DNA of 57,923 nt from an uncultured Prochlorococcus sp. (GCA_902572075.1 CACGER010000007.1:1-57923), one strand, 5' to 3'. Positions 8,227 through 18,921 are shown, numbered from the stretch's first letter. The notes: a model not told the origin generated them from the letters alone. Numbers and translations are program-made.

Positions 8227-9798
8227 ATGGAATTAACTCTTTGGACGTATGAAGGACCACCACATGTTGGTGCTATGAGAATTGCCTCGTCAATGAAAGA
8301 CATTCATTATGTGCTTCATGCCCCCCAAGGAGATACATATGCAGATCTTCTCTTTACCATGATCGAGAGAAGGGGGCAAAGGCCTCCAGTAACTTATACA
8401 ACTTTTCAGGCTAGAGACCTTGGAGGCGATACAGCAGAATTAGTGAAGAAAAATATTAAGGAAGCGGTTGAACGATTCAAACCCAAAACTCTTTTAGTCG
8501 GAGAAAGTTGTACAGCAGAACTTATCCAAGACCAACCTGGAGCACTGGCGAAAGGGATGGGGTTTGATATGCCGATTGTTAATCTTGAATTACCTGCTTA
8601 TAGCAAGAAAGAAAATTGGGGAGCTTCAGAAACTTTTTATCAATTAACAAGAACTCTTTTGAAAGAGAAAGTAAGTTCTTCAGAAAAAATAAGTCCTCTA
8701 AGGTGGAAGGAGTTAAGTCGCAGACCAAAAGTCAATATACTGGGTCCTTCATTACTGGGATTTAGATGCAGGGATGATGTTATTGAAATCCAGCGTATAC
8801 TCTCAGAACAAGGAATAGATACAAACGTTGTTGCTCCATTAGGCGCTAGTCCTAGTGATATTGAAAGATTAATTGATGCTGAAGTAAATATTTGTCTTTA
8901 TCAAGAAATTGCTGAAGCATCATGTGAATGGCTTAGACGAAACTTTGGAATGGAATATACAAATACTATTCCAATTGGAATCAAAAATACAATTGAATTT
9001 ATCAATGAAGTTCATAACAAGTTGGATCTTCCTTTGACTAATAAAGAAGAATTAGAAAACAAGTCAAAACTTCCTTGGTACTCAAAATCAGTTGACTCCA
9101 ATTATCTAACTGGCAAAAGGGTTTTTATTTTTGGTGATGGAACACATGCAATCGCGGCTGCAAAAATTGCCAAAGAGGAATTGGGTTTTGAAGTAGTTGG
9201 TCTTGGTACATACAGTAGGGAAATGGCAAGACAGTTAAGAGCAACTGCAAAAGATCTCAATGTAGAAGCTCTGATAACCAACAATTATCTAGAAGTGGAA
9301 GATGCCATGAAGAAAGCCGCCCCTGAACTAGTTTTAGGGACCCAAATGGAAAGGCATAGTGCAAAAAGGCTCGGTATTCCATGTTCAGTAATAAGTACAC
9401 CAATGCATGTTCAAGATGTTCCTGCAAGATACAGCCCTCAAATGGGATGGGAAGGAGCAAATGTGATTTTTGATGACTGGGTGCATCCCCTAATGATGGG
9501 CTTAGAAGAGCATCTTATTGATATGTTCAAACATGACTTTGAGTTTGTTGATGGTCATCAAAGCCATTTAGGGCATACAGCTACGCAAACAAAGGAATTT
9601 TTAAATTCTGACGAAAAAAAAGAAAAAAATAGTAAAGAAGGCATTATCTGGACTGAATCTGGTAGAGCTGAATTAACAAAAGTTCCATTTTTTGTAAGAG
9701 GTAAAGTCAAAACAAATACTGAAAAATACGCAATCTTGAGAGGAATTCCAGAGATAAGCGATGAAACTCTTTACGATGCCAAAGCATATTTCAGTTAA
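8227..9798 (+). CDS. chlB: Light-independent protochlorophyllide reductase subunit B
   Basis: Partner of ChlN in the DPOR heterotetramer. Seen: 523 aa, starting [18 protein letters not shown]. Asp36 (APQGDTYAD) is in the position of the unusual Asp that completes the NB cluster, and [14 protein letters not shown] carries a conserved Cys. A C-terminal extension of about 60 aa follows a polar linker ([10 protein letters not shown]) and ends in the family's small helical PCP-reductase-like domain ([20 protein letters not shown]). It starts 5 bases after chlN. A weak stem-loop (9828-9845) follows the gene. Confidence 0.98.
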   Translation: MELTLWTYEGPPHVGAMRIASSMKDIHYVLHAPQGDTYADLLFTMIERRGQRPPVTYTTFQARDLGGDTAELVKKNIKEAVERFKPKTLLVGESCTAELIQDQPGALAKGMGFDMPIVNLELPAYSKKENWGASETFYQLTRTLLKEKVSSSEKISPLRWKELSRRPKVNILGPSLLGFRCRDDVIEIQRILSEQGIDTNVVAPLGASPSDIERLIDAEVNICLYQEIAEASCEWLRRNFGMEYTNTIPIGIKNTIEFINEVHNKLDLPLTNKEELENKSKLPWYSKSVDSNYLTGKRVFIFGDGTHAIAAAKIAKEELGFEVVGLGTYSREMARQLRATAKDLNVEALITNNYLEVEDAMKKAAPELVLGTQMERHSAKRLGIPCSVISTPMHVQDVPARYSPQMGWEGANVIFDDWVHPLMMGLEEHLIDMFKHDFEFVDGHQSHLGHTATQTKEFLNSDEKKEKNSKEGIIWTESGRAELTKVPFFVRGKVKTNTEKYAILRGIPEISDETLYDAKAYFS

Positions 9799-9827
9799 TT
9801 TTTTTACTAATAAACTATAATTAAGTC

Positions 9828-9845
9828 ATGAGTATTTTCACTCAT
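9828..9845 (+). terminator. Weak stem-loop after chlNB
   Basis: Seen: atgagt/actcat, a perfect 6-bp stem with a 6-base loop, 30 bases past the chlB stop in an AT-rich tract. There is no clear U-run, so it may be a 3'-end stabiliser rather than a terminator, or chance. Confidence 0.3.
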
Positions 9846-9940
9846 AATTTAATAGATTCCATTCTAAAAATTCAGTTATAAGAACATATTTCCCACTTTT
9901 AATACAATTAAATACATATTTGTTTAGAAACATATTTCAT

Positions 9941-9952
9941 GTGTATTTACAC
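9941..9952 (+). promoter_or_regulatory. Palindrome in the chlL promoter region
   Basis: Seen: gtgtatttacac, 5-base perfect arms around TT, ending 38 bases before the chlL ATG. A TATAAA-like -10 candidate lies at 9961-9966, which would put the palindrome near the -35 position. This fits an operator for a dimeric regulator of chlL, but the regulator is unknown; it is not an NtcA site (GTA-N8-TAC). Confidence 0.4.
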
Positions 9953-9990
9953 TGCAAGAATATAAATAATAATGTGTTTTTAAGCTTTAA

Positions 9991-10878
<888 letters not shown>

Positions 10879-10884
10879 TCCAAA

Positions 10885-11889
10885 TTAATCTAATCCAACC
10901 AATTTGCTTGTTAAATCATAAGTTTGCCGAGAGGTCTTCGTATCAATTATTCTTTTTGACAACTTTTGGGGGAAAGCTTTTCTGCCAGTTTTTTGACGAT
11001 TTCCCCAGCTCCAATGGACTGATGGTTTAGCAAATTCTTTATAAGTTGCCACTTGAGCAACCCTCTCTCCTGCCAGTCTTTGTGAAACATATCCTTTTGT
11101 TATGAATTTTTGAAATATCGGGAAAAGGAATCTAAATAACCAAGGTGTATCTCTAAAAAGTTTTGTATCAGCAACGCATCCAGGATATAGAGAATTTACA
11201 ATAATCTTCTCTGCAGGATATCTTTTTGATAATTCCTGAACGGTCACCATATTGCAAAGTTTACTATCTTTATAAGCCTTGCCAGGTTTAAATTTCTTTC
11301 CATTCGCCATACTTATTGGAGATAAAAAACCATTTTTGAATCCTGACAAATCTCCCAAATCAGCTGGGGCAGGGATGGGAATCCTTCCTCCAAGTTCTGA
11401 ATAATTAGCCGTAACAGTCCCTAATACTGTAATTCTTGGCTTGAATACAGTTGATTTGCTATTTAAAACAATTTCTCTTTCAGAAGATAAAATATTTTCC
11501 ATAAGAAGGTTTATCATAAGAAAATGCCCAAAATGATTTACTGCTATAGAGTTTTCAAAACCCTGAGCAGACCTTTCAGGTCTTTTTAGTCTCGGTTTAT
11601 AAACTGCTGCATTACAAATAAGAGAATTTATTGGCTTCTTAAATCTTTCTAATATTTCATCGCAACCTTTTCTCACATCATCCAAGTTAGAAAGATCTAT
11701 TTCTATAAAATGAACATTTTTAACTTCCTCTTTTGTCAAGAATTCATCAGCTATTTTTATAGCTCTTTTATTTGATCGATTAACTGCTATAACCTCCCAT
11801 CCAAATCTTAATAGAGGTTTTAGAGTATTTAATCCAACTCCTGAAGTTGTTCCTGTTATTAGGACTAAACCCTTAATGTTCTTACTCAC
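10885..11889 (-). CDS. por: Light-dependent protochlorophyllide oxidoreductase (LPOR)
   Basis: Short-chain dehydrogenase-type photoenzyme that uses light and NADPH to reduce protochlorophyllide. Seen (numbering from a TTG at 11895): NADPH motif TGTTSGVG (14-21), NAAVY (95-99), VNHFGHF (119-125), and the catalytic YKDSKLCN with Tyr208 and Lys212 followed by the conserved Cys. There is no ATG start: a GTG (11889, giving MSKNIKG, 334 aa) or the TTG two codons upstream must be used; the GTG gives the length I recall for Prochlorococcus. It faces chlL, so dark and light routes to chlorophyllide sit side by side on opposite strands. Confidence 0.97.
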   Translation of the reverse strand: MSKNIKGLVLITGTTSGVGLNTLKPLLRFGWEVIAVNRSNKRAIKIADEFLTKEEVKNVHFIEIDLSNLDDVRKGCDEILERFKKPINSLICNAAVYKPRLKRPERSAQGFENSIAVNHFGHFLMINLLMENILSSEREIVLNSKSTVFKPRITVLGTVTANYSELGGRIPIPAPADLGDLSGFKNGFLSPISMANGKKFKPGKAYKDSKLCNMVTVQELSKRYPAEKIIVNSLYPGCVADTKLFRDTPWLFRFLFPIFQKFITKGYVSQRLAGERVAQVATYKEFAKPSVHWSWGNRQKTGRKAFPQKLSKRIIDTKTSRQTYDLTSKLVGLD

Positions 11890-11943
11890 TAGCAAAAAAG
11901 TTAATTGAAAAATGAAAAGTAAAATGATTCAAGATCATCCTTA

Positions 11944-12291
11944 TCAACGCCATATTACTCTGATAATGTCCCTAGAAATTATTTGATCCTGATCCTTCAT
12001 AAATCTTTGCTCACCTTCTGAAGAAAATAAATCATCAAACTTATCTGTTAAAACATTAAATCTATATTTTTCGTATAAAAATGATTCTTCAATTTCCCTT
12101 AATCTCGTCAACCTCACTTTAGAACTATAGCCAAGCTTAATCAGGCTTATTATTGCTAAAAGGGAAAAGTTAATTTTTATAATTAAAAAAATTAATGATA
12201 CAAAATTATCCTGTTTCTGTTGTCTTTTTATAAATACAGGCCCTAAATATTTTTTGTAGAAAATACTATTTTTATAAAAAGATTTTGACAA
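11944..12291 (-). CDS. Small hypothetical membrane protein
   Basis: Unrecognised, 115 aa. Seen: a basic N-terminus, one membrane helix about residues 29-50 (FVSLIFLIIKINFSLLAIIS), then a charged, probably helical C-terminal region with EIEESFLYEKYRF and an end reading RDIIRVIWR. The predicted start is TTG (12291); no upstream ATG was found. It lies between psaM and por on the same strand, so it could belong to a photosystem or pigment transcript, but nothing in the sequence assigns a function. Real-gene support is the length and membrane topology. Confidence 0.6.
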   Translation of the reverse strand: MSKSFYKNSIFYKKYLGPVFIKRQQKQDNFVSLIFLIIKINFSLLAIISLIKLGYSSKVRLTRLREIEESFLYEKYRFNVLTDKFDDLFSSEGEQRFMKDQDQIISRDIIRVIWR

Positions 12292-12376
12292 ATTAAGTCC
12301 TTGAAATTTTTACTGAATAAATCAATTCAGTCTTACTTTATTATTACCTTATAAATTTTAAATTTTCTAATAAACT

Positions 12377-12481
12377 TTAGTTCCTACCTAAACTAATTCC
12401 TAGTCTTAATGCTAAAACTCCTGCATGCATAACAACTATGAGGCTCAATGCTATAAGATTTATTGTTTGAGTTGGCTCCAT
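12377..12481 (-). CDS. psaM: Photosystem I reaction centre subunit XII (PsaM)
   Basis: Single-helix subunit of PSI at the trimer-facing side. Seen: a 34-codon frame on the minus strand beginning [20 protein letters not shown] and ending in an [14 protein letters not shown] tail, the known PsaM pattern: a short N-terminus, one hydrophobic helix and an arginine end. The ATG at 12481 is the only reasonable start. It is 85 bases upstream of the small membrane protein gene on the same strand and divergent from the lipoate ligase family gene. A 6-bp stem, ctgaat/attcag, lies in the 3' spacer. Confidence 0.96.
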   Translation of the reverse strand: MEPTQTINLIALSLIVVMHAGVLALRLGISLGRN

Positions 12482-12583
12482 GGTAAAAAAATTTATTTTC
12501 TATATTCTCCAACGAAAAGAGAAGATTTGAAACACTATTACAAAATGATGTTACGTAATTAACAAATTGAAAGAAAAAATTTA

Positions 12584-13312
12584 TTGAAAATTATCATAAA
12601 TAAACCTACAAAGTTAATTTTGGGAATTGAAAATCAGGCTTTAATTTTTTCAACAAATAATTTACCTGGATTTGATCAAATGGCATTAGATTTAAATTCT
12701 TTAGATCAGACAATTTCGAATCCTGAAATAATTCTCACATTGAGGTTCTACTATTGGACTGGAGATTGGCTTTCAATTGGTTATCACCAAAAGGAAATTC
12801 CTCTTCATTGGAAAAATTTATTATCAAATGGAGAAATTAATATTGTTAGACGTCCCTCTGGAGGGGGTGCTGTCCTGCATTCAGGAGGAATAACATATGC
12901 ATTAACATTTAAAAAAACTTACTATAAAGTTTTAAGTTATGAAATGGTTAATAATTGGTTAATTAAAAGTTTTAGAGAATTAGGTCTAAACTTACAGTAT
13001 GGAAATTTACGAAAATCAAGCATTAAAACAAATTGTTTTGGGACTTCATTAATTTCCGATTTAGTTGATCAGGATGGGTATAAGAGAATAGGTAGTGCTC
13101 AATTTCGTAAAAAAGGTGCATTCCTTCAACATGGTGAAATTCAAACAAATCCATCAAGAGATTTGTGGTTCAAATTATTCAAAGAAGAAGCTCCTCCAAA
13201 AGTAAATTTAAAACTAACAAATGATGAAATAGTTCAACATTTGAGAAATTCATTCCTGAAAAATAAATCAAATATAAATTTCAAAAATGTTGCCATAGAT
13301 AATAAAAAATAG
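12584..13312 (+). CDS. Lipoate-protein ligase A family protein
   Basis: Member of the LplA/LipB/BirA fold that attaches lipoate (or octanoyl/biotin) to carrier lysines. Seen: 242 aa; signature RRPSGGGAVLHSGGITYAL (residues about 89-107), matching the family RRxSGGGAVxHxxG, and IGSAQFRKKGAFLQHGEI, matching the second conserved block (GxAQ...LxHG). This fits single-domain ligases without the LplA accessory domain. The start is TTG at 12584; no nearby ATG upstream, and MALDLNSL would remove part of the domain. The exact substrate cannot be told from sequence. Confidence 0.88.
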   Translation: MKIIINKPTKLILGIENQALIFSTNNLPGFDQMALDLNSLDQTISNPEIILTLRFYYWTGDWLSIGYHQKEIPLHWKNLLSNGEINIVRRPSGGGAVLHSGGITYALTFKKTYYKVLSYEMVNNWLIKSFRELGLNLQYGNLRKSSIKTNCFGTSLISDLVDQDGYKRIGSAQFRKKGAFLQHGEIQTNPSRDLWFKLFKEEAPPKVNLKLTNDEIVQHLRNSFLKNKSNINFKNVAIDNKK

Positions 13313-13334
13313 AAAATTTTAATGGCAAGAATTC

Positions 13335-14558
13335 TTAAAGATCTCCTTTCTGCTTCATTGATTTAATTATTCTCGGCAATTCAATTCCTAAGGGATAATG
13401 ATTTTTAAAGTTTAATTTGTCAACAATATCTGAAGGCAAATTAAAACCTAATCTATTCAATACAAAGTTTCCAATTTTTGACCTATCAATTATCCCCAAA
13501 GGGATATCTGCAGCATTGATAACCAATAAAAAACCTTCATTTGTTTCTTCGAGTCTTTCTATAGTTCTCCATAATTTATCGTTATGAGATACACTTTCAA
13601 AACTATCGATTGGTTTCTTAAAATCTCCAACAAAGTTCCGTTCCCATTTTTTTAAGGAAGCAGTTTTTAAAATATTCTCATCAACAAAACCAGTCCATCT
13701 ACCATTATTCGTAACAAAAAAATATTTATCAGATGCATCCTTCTTATTTTTTATTAATTTATTAAATTCTGAGAAATTTGAATCGTATTCAATTTTCCTC
13801 AAAGGTTTTAATTTGATCTCAGAAACTTTACTAAATTTAAGTATGTTTTCAATTTTAAAAAATTGACTTTCAGATTTTGAAGAATTAATTCCAAACAAGC
13901 CCAAAAAAGAAAGAATAAAACCAAAGTAAAAGTTAAATCTAAATAAACAAATTATCCCAAAAAATAAAGCAAAAAAAGATAGTAATAAATTTACTTTATT
14001 GAGGAAATTTCTTCCTTTATTTTTACTCCCTGAGAAATGCCAAATAATACTTTTTAATAAATTCCCACCATCTAAAGAACCAATTGGAATCAAATTTAAG
14101 AAGCCTAAGAATAAATTAAATATACCTACTCTTGAAATTACATTAACTGCTATTTGTTCTTGAAATGCACTGTTATTACTAATTAAAAGTAGGATAGATG
14201 CTGTAGCAAAACATAAAAGAGGTCTAACAATTGCAATCTTTATATTACCTATAGCAGTTTGACAATGCTTATCTATTTGTAAAATTGCTCCTAAAAAATA
14301 AAAAGTAATTTTTTTTATTTTTACACCCTGATTAAGTGAAACAAAAGTATGAAAAACCTCATATAGAATAATTGAAGATAATAAGAAAAAAGAAGTTAAA
14401 AACCCTATAATCCAAGCTTCTTTATTATTGTAGATATCGCCAGAAGATAAATTGACCTGATTACTTATACTCCATGAGAATAAAAAGAGAATAACAAACC
14501 AATAGGGATGAACTTTAAAGGGAATTCCCCATATTTTAAAAATTTGCCAACTTCTCAA
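13335..14558 (-). CDS. Site-2 protease (M50)-like membrane protein with altered HExxH
   Basis: Resembles SpoIVFB/S2P-type intramembrane zinc proteases of cyanobacteria with a C-terminal CBS pair. Seen: 407 aa; N-terminal GIPFKVHPYWF, membrane helices about 20-35, 50-70, 105-130, 145-160 and 175-205, NLIPIGSLDGG (156-166) carrying the third zinc ligand Asp164, and CBS-like repeats about 240-400. The HExxH motif reads Tyr66-Glu-Val-Phe-His70: the first zinc His is Tyr (TAT where CAT is expected), while Glu and the second His remain. The start is TTG. Either a catalytically dead pseudo-protease, a Tyr-ligated variant or a single-base change. Confidence 0.85.
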   Translation of the reverse strand: MRSWQIFKIWGIPFKVHPYWFVILFLFSWSISNQVNLSSGDIYNNKEAWIIGFLTSFFLLSSIILYEVFHTFVSLNQGVKIKKITFYFLGAILQIDKHCQTAIGNIKIAIVRPLLCFATASILLLISNNSAFQEQIAVNVISRVGIFNLFLGFLNLIPIGSLDGGNLLKSIIWHFSGSKNKGRNFLNKVNLLLSFFALFFGIICLFRFNFYFGFILSFLGLFGINSSKSESQFFKIENILKFSKVSEIKLKPLRKIEYDSNFSEFNKLIKNKKDASDKYFFVTNNGRWTGFVDENILKTASLKKWERNFVGDFKKPIDSFESVSHNDKLWRTIERLEETNEGFLLVINAADIPLGIIDRSKIGNFVLNRLGFNLPSDIVDKLNFKNHYPLGIELPRIIKSMKQKGDL

Positions 14559-14598
14559 AAATAATCTCCGCTATATTTAGCAATAATACTAATCTTAC

Positions 14599-15270
14599 AT
14601 GCGGGATAATGATATGCCCAAGACTAACCCTTTAGTTAAAATTTGTGGACTAACTTCTGAAGAACAAGCTCTTCAAGTCGCCAAATTAGGAGCGAATGCT
14701 ATTGGCGTTATTTCGGTTGAAGAGTCTCCAAGGTATGTATCAGCTGAAATTAAGAAAAAAATATTTAAAACCCTAGAAAATTTTCATCCAAAAATCGATA
14801 GAGTAAACGTTGTGCAAAATTGTCCTATAGATTTAATTATCAAAAACTTCTTAGGCAACCCAAGTGAAACTATAATTCAATTACATGGAGATGAAGATAT
14901 TGATTATTGCAAAAAAATAAGGGAAAAAATTCCCTATATTGGCCTATGGAAGGCTTTCAGAATAAAAACGGAAAAGGACATAGATAAAATAAAACCTTTT
15001 GAGGATTTTGTAGATGCGATACTTCTTGATTCTTGGAATAAAGAAACTTATGGAGGTTCAGGGGAAAAAATAAATTCTATTTATTTAAAGAATTTGCAAT
15101 TTAGCAAACCATGGTGGTTGGCAGGTGGAATATCAACTGAATGGATTAACGAAATCCTTACTAACTTCAAACCAGATGGACTAGATATTTCAAGTAGTAT
15201 TGAAATATCTCCGGGTTTAAAAGATATAAAAAAAACAAAGGATCTTCTTAAATTGTTAAAAAGAATTTAG
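14599..15270 (+). CDS. trpF: Phosphoribosylanthranilate isomerase
   Basis: Third step of tryptophan synthesis: Amadori rearrangement of PRA to CdRP in the cytosol. Seen: 223 aa TIM barrel; KICGLTSEE with the catalytic Cys, then SPRYVS, IIQLHGDED, the aspartate-bearing AILLDSW, and the phosphate-binding WWLAGGIS and GLDISSSIE segments. A second ATG five codons in (14614) gives MPKTNPLVKICG and is equally plausible. It converges with folE: the two stop codons overlap by three bases (15268-15270 with 15267-15269), so neither has a separate 3' region. Confidence 0.97.
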   Translation: MRDNDMPKTNPLVKICGLTSEEQALQVAKLGANAIGVISVEESPRYVSAEIKKKIFKTLENFHPKIDRVNVVQNCPIDLIIKNFLGNPSETIIQLHGDEDIDYCKKIREKIPYIGLWKAFRIKTEKDIDKIKPFEDFVDAILLDSWNKETYGGSGEKINSIYLKNLQFSKPWWLAGGISTEWINEILTNFKPDGLDISSSIEISPGLKDIKKTKDLLKLLKRI

Positions 15271-16007
15271 TAATTATTAGTAGCAGACTGCTGTTTTACA
15301 AGCTCAAAAAACTCTTGTTTTAAACTTAAATCGTGTCTAAAATCGCCTCTCACAACAGAATTAATCATGCTTGTATTTGGTTCTTTGACTCCCCTCCACT
15401 TCATACAATAATGTTGGGCTTTTACAATGATGCCTAAACCTTTAGGTTCACATAATTTTTCAATTTCATCTGCAAGGATCATTACAGCTTCTTCCTGAAT
15501 ATGAGGTCGTGAAAAAACCCAATCAGCAACTCTTGCAAATTTTGAAAGTCCTATGACTTTATTTCCAGGTTTAATGCCTATCCAACACTCTCCTAGAATT
15601 GGAACTAAGTGATGTGAGCATGCAGATCTGACAGAAATTGGGCCAACTGTATAAATTTCATCAAGATTTTTGTCATTAGGGAAACTTGTAACTTTAGGTT
15701 GTTCATGATATCTGCCTTTAAAAACTTCATTTAAATACATTTTTGAAACTCTTTCAGCAGTTTCTTGAGTATTATGATCATTTTCAACATCTATTATGAG
15801 GGACCTAAGTAAGTCTTTAACTCTTGAGGCTACTTCTTTTTCTAAAATTTCTAATTCACCGGGATTTATAAAGTCAGAAATATTATCATTAGCACTAAAT
15901 CTTGTCCCAGAATTCTTAATTCTGTCTCTTATAATTTCAGAAATTAGTTTGTTAGTAATCTGGTCGTCAAAGTTTCTAATATTATCGTTGGGTAATGTAG
16001 AGGTCAT
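15267..16007 (-). CDS. folE: GTP cyclohydrolase I
   Basis: Converts GTP to 7,8-dihydroneopterin triphosphate, the first step of folate and pterin synthesis. Seen: 246 aa; zinc ligands Cys130 and His133 (RSACSHHLVPI) and Cys201 (QHYCMKWRG); the FARVADWVFSRPHIQE block and the EPKGLGIIVKA strand. The N-terminal 50 residues are polar and less conserved. Convergent with trpF; the upstream 153-base gap to the SDR gene holds its promoter. A possible pterin dehydratase (56982) occurs elsewhere in the window. Confidence 0.98.
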   Translation of the reverse strand: MTSTLPNDNIRNFDDQITNKLISEIIRDRIKNSGTRFSANDNISDFINPGELEILEKEVASRVKDLLRSLIIDVENDHNTQETAERVSKMYLNEVFKGRYHEQPKVTSFPNDKNLDEIYTVGPISVRSACSHHLVPILGECWIGIKPGNKVIGLSKFARVADWVFSRPHIQEEAVMILADEIEKLCEPKGLGIIVKAQHYCMKWRGVKEPNTSMINSVVRGDFRHDLSLKQEFFELVKQQSATNNY

Positions 16008-16160
16008 AAAATTCTAAGCAGAAAGTTGTATGCAACTTAAATAACTGTATCTTCCAAAAGCTTAATTGCTCATATACTATATCACATTCTCTTGTTCAAT
16101 CGGGTTCAAAAAGCACTAAAAAAAATCACTATTTTAAGATTAGGCAGATAAAAAGAATCT

Positions 16161-16868
16161 TTAAAAGGCTCCTCTAGATGGCATTAAAGTTAAGTCTTCA
16201 ATCAGTTGTGATTCAGGTTGTTGAGCCATATAGAGAATAGTGTCTGATACTTCGCTTGAGGAGAGCATAGAATTTCTATCAAAATCAGCATTGATAGATT
16301 CCGAGTCCCAAAGAGGAGTATTTACTGAACCCAAAGTTATTGTACACGCCCTTATTGAATTAGATCTCTCCTCTTCCCTTAAGCATTTAGTAAACATTGC
16401 TAATGCAGATTTTGAAACGCAATAAGCTCCCCATTGGGGGAATGCATTATATGAGGCATGACTGCTTACATTAATCACTAAACCACCATTTTTTCTCATT
16501 TGAGGGATTATTGAGCTGCAAATTTGAAAAACACTTGTAAGGTTTATTTGAATAGTTTGTTCCCATTCACCTAAATCCATTTCAACTAAAGGGCCATTAA
16601 ATGCGCAACCGGCATTATTTATTAATACTGAAGGACTCCCATACTTCTCAATCGCTTCTTTAACACAATGGTCTATTTCTAGAGGATTAGATAAATCGCA
16701 TTTTACTAGGTTAATTTTTGATTTAGTGGGCAACAGTTCGCTCTTTAGTTTCTCCATTAAATCCATATTCCTGGAAAGTAAAATCAAGTCCCAGCCAGCA
16801 TTGGCAAAAGTAATTGCGGTAGATCTACCAATACCTTTCGTAGCACCCGTTATAAAAGCTAGTTTCAA
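16161..16868 (-). CDS. Short-chain dehydrogenase/reductase
   Basis: NAD(P)-dependent Rossmann oxidoreductase of unknown substrate. Seen: TGATKGIG cofactor motif at the very N-terminus, NNAG, a Ser in VINVSSHAS, and the catalytic YCVSK pair. The frame is open to a TTG at 16910, which overlaps accA by 41 bases; I prefer the TTG at 16868 because it begins MKLAFITG, right after the accA stop. It is close behind accA and aar, so it is probably co-transcribed; a fatty-acid or carbonyl substrate is a guess from context. The C-terminus ends LTLMPSRGAF. Confidence 0.88.
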   Translation of the reverse strand: MKLAFITGATKGIGRSTAITFANAGWDLILLSRNMDLMEKLKSELLPTKSKINLVKCDLSNPLEIDHCVKEAIEKYGSPSVLINNAGCAFNGPLVEMDLGEWEQTIQINLTSVFQICSSIIPQMRKNGGLVINVSSHASYNAFPQWGAYCVSKSALAMFTKCLREEERSNSIRACTITLGSVNTPLWDSESINADFDRNSMLSSSEVSDTILYMAQQPESQLIEDLTLMPSRGAF

Positions 16869-16869
16869 T

Positions 16870-17877
16870 TTATTCAGTTTTTTGAGGGATCTCACTATAA
16901 ATCTCTTCAATATTATTTGCTTCTATAAATTTACCTAAAACCCTAAACTTTTTGTATCTTTCCTCAATTAATTCATCTTTAGGCATTTGCAGTAAAGCAT
17001 TAAGGTGTTTCTCAATAGCCTCTTTTAGTGTGTTGCCAGCATCTAAAGGAGCCCAATTATTCCCACCAGAAGGTTCTGGTAATACCTCATCTATTATACC
17101 TAATTTAAGTAAATCTTTACCTGTAATTTTAAGTGCTGATGCAGCTTCCGGTGCCTTCGCAGCATCTCTCCACAAAATTGATGCACATGCTTCCGGACTG
17201 GCAACTGTGTAAACACTGTGTTCAAACATTAGTAACCTATCGGCAACACCTATTCCAAGAGCGCCTCCTGAACCTCCTTCTCCAATGACAGTAGCCACAA
17301 TTGGAACTTTCAATCCAAACATCTCTCGAAGGTTTCTTGCAATCGCTTCACCTTGACCTTGTTCTTCAGCTTTTAAACCAGCATAAGCTCCAGGAGTATC
17401 AATAAATGTAAGAATTGGCAAAGAGAATCTATTTGCATGCTGCATTAATCTAAGAGCTTTTCTGTAACCTCCTGGTTTTGCCATCCCAAAGTTTCTAACT
17501 ACATTTTCTTTTGTGTCCCTTCCTTTCTGATGCCCTAACATCAACACTGGTCTATTATTTATCGAACCTATCCCCCCAATTAGTGCCATATCATCGCCAC
17601 CATTTCTGTCTCCATGTAATTCGATCCAGTCATCACAGAACATTTGAACAAAATCCAAAGTACTAGGTCTTTGAGGATGTCTAGCTACCTGAATCTTTTG
17701 AGCAGGGGTAAGAGATTTAAATATTTCTTCTCTTCTCCTAGCAGCTAAGGTTTCAAGCTGCAGAAGCTGTTGACTAACATCAACTTCTGAATCTCGAGCT
17801 AATTCTTTAATTTGCTCTATTTGCTTCTCAAGTTCAACAAGAGGCTTTTCAAAATCAAGGAGGTAACGTTTAGCCAT
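16870..17877 (-). CDS. accA: Acetyl-CoA carboxylase carboxyltransferase subunit alpha
   Basis: Forms, with AccD, the carboxyltransferase that makes malonyl-CoA, the first committed step of fatty-acid synthesis. Seen: 335 aa; N-terminal [16 protein letters not shown], central HRGRDTKEN-type segment here reading [18 protein letters not shown], and the glycine-rich [19 protein letters not shown] crotonase-like core followed by [16 protein letters not shown]. It begins three bases after the aar stop, and the SDR gene follows at once. The ado-aar-accA neighbourhood is common in cyanobacteria, tying fatty-acid supply to alkane production. Confidence 0.98.
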   Translation of the reverse strand: MAKRYLLDFEKPLVELEKQIEQIKELARDSEVDVSQQLLQLETLAARRREEIFKSLTPAQKIQVARHPQRPSTLDFVQMFCDDWIELHGDRNGGDDMALIGGIGSINNRPVLMLGHQKGRDTKENVVRNFGMAKPGGYRKALRLMQHANRFSLPILTFIDTPGAYAGLKAEEQGQGEAIARNLREMFGLKVPIVATVIGEGGSGGALGIGVADRLLMFEHSVYTVASPEACASILWRDAAKAPEAASALKITGKDLLKLGIIDEVLPEPSGGNNWAPLDAGNTLKEAIEKHLNALLQMPKDELIEERYKKFRVLGKFIEANNIEEIYSEIPQKTE

Positions 17878-17880
17878 AAT

Positions 17881-18921
17881 TTATACAGTTAATACTTTAG
17901 GCTGCTTATCAAGTCCAATCGCAGAAAAACCATGCTTTAAAGAAGCTGCCCCAATAAACTCCATTTTTTCAAGGGAAATGTTATTTCTTCCCCAACTAAA
18001 GTTTGTATGACACTTTTCAAATTCTAAAATCATAGCTTCTGCGAAGCAAGCAAACATCTCTCGCTGAGGATTTTGCATTTCCGCAAGTTCCATCATATTC
18101 CAACCAATATCATTGAAAAATTCAACTATACCTCCTTTTAAAACATAAATATTCTCACCCTGAAATTTCTCATCAAGATTTTTGGGGTATCCACCATCAA
18201 TCATTAAACATGGTTTTTTTAAGTTATCTTTATCAATTTCAATAGTTTTAGGCATACTTGCAACCCATACAACAATATCCGCCTGAGGCAATGCCTCATT
18301 TAAGCTTGTTACTGTGCCACCATCTAATTCTTTTTGCAATAGCGCTAGTGGTTCTTGTTGTCTTGCTACCATAAGAAGTTCTGAAATCCCAGTTTTATTG
18401 ATAAGCCATCTACAAACAGCACTACCAATATCACCAGTAGCACCAATTACAGCAACAGTTGCTTTTTTAAGGTCTATCCCAATGCGAGGCGCATTTATTT
18501 CTAGTTGCTTACAAATAACCCAGGCAGTATGAGTATTTCCGGTAGTAAACCTTTCCCACTCTAATGAAGTATTTCTAATTTGCTTATGTTGTAGAAGATT
18601 AAAATTCTCAAAAATAATGGAAGTAAATCCTCCTAATGCGGTAATGTTAATGCCTTTTTTCTGAGCTAGTTCCATAGCATTTAGTACCTTTCTTCTAGCC
18701 GTTTTGAACCTAGAAAGCATTTCAGGAACAAAGCACGAATCTATATAAGAACCTTCAATAGATATTCCAGTAGCACTCTTAACTTCTACATTCTCAACAA
18801 GCTGGGGAGGAGCAGTACACCAAACATCCAAGTCCCCATCAGCAATATGATCAAAGCCTAGCATCGAAGCTTTTCTTTTTGCATCTTCAAAACTGGTTGA
18901 GTGGCCAATTAACCCAAACAT
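17881..18921 (-). CDS. aar: Long-chain acyl-[acyl-carrier protein] reductase (AAR)
   Basis: Reduces fatty acyl-ACP to fatty aldehyde with NADPH, feeding ADO. Seen: 346 aa; starts [18 protein letters not shown], the standard AAR N-terminus; NADPH motif [11 protein letters not shown] in the middle; and [16 protein letters not shown] in the C-terminal third with the Cys that carries the acyl thioester in the S. elongatus enzyme. It sits 108 bases after ado and 3 bases before accA. Length and motifs are normal for the family. Confidence 0.97.
   Translation of the reverse strand: MFGLIGHSTSFEDAKRKASMLGFDHIADGDLDVWCTAPPQLVENVEVKSATGISIEGSYIDSCFVPEMLSRFKTARRKVLNAMELAQKKGINITALGGFTSIIFENFNLLQHKQIRNTSLEWERFTTGNTHTAWVICKQLEINAPRIGIDLKKATVAVIGATGDIGSAVCRWLINKTGISELLMVARQQEPLALLQKELDGGTVTSLNEALPQADIVVWVASMPKTIEIDKDNLKKPCLMIDGGYPKNLDEKFQGENIYVLKGGIVEFFNDIGWNMMELAEMQNPQREMFACFAEAMILEFEKCHTNFSWGRNNISLEKMEFIGAASLKHGFSAIGLDKQPKVLTV

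Noticed and set aside
16080..16120. A sequence with ggttcaaa resembling a tRNA T-arm
   Set aside because: No acceptor or anticodon arms can be paired around it; no tRNA was found anywhere in the window.
16869..16910. Longer SDR N-terminus overlapping accA
   Set aside because: The extra residues precede the Rossmann motif without function; the TTG just after the accA stop gives a typical SDR start. Not certain.
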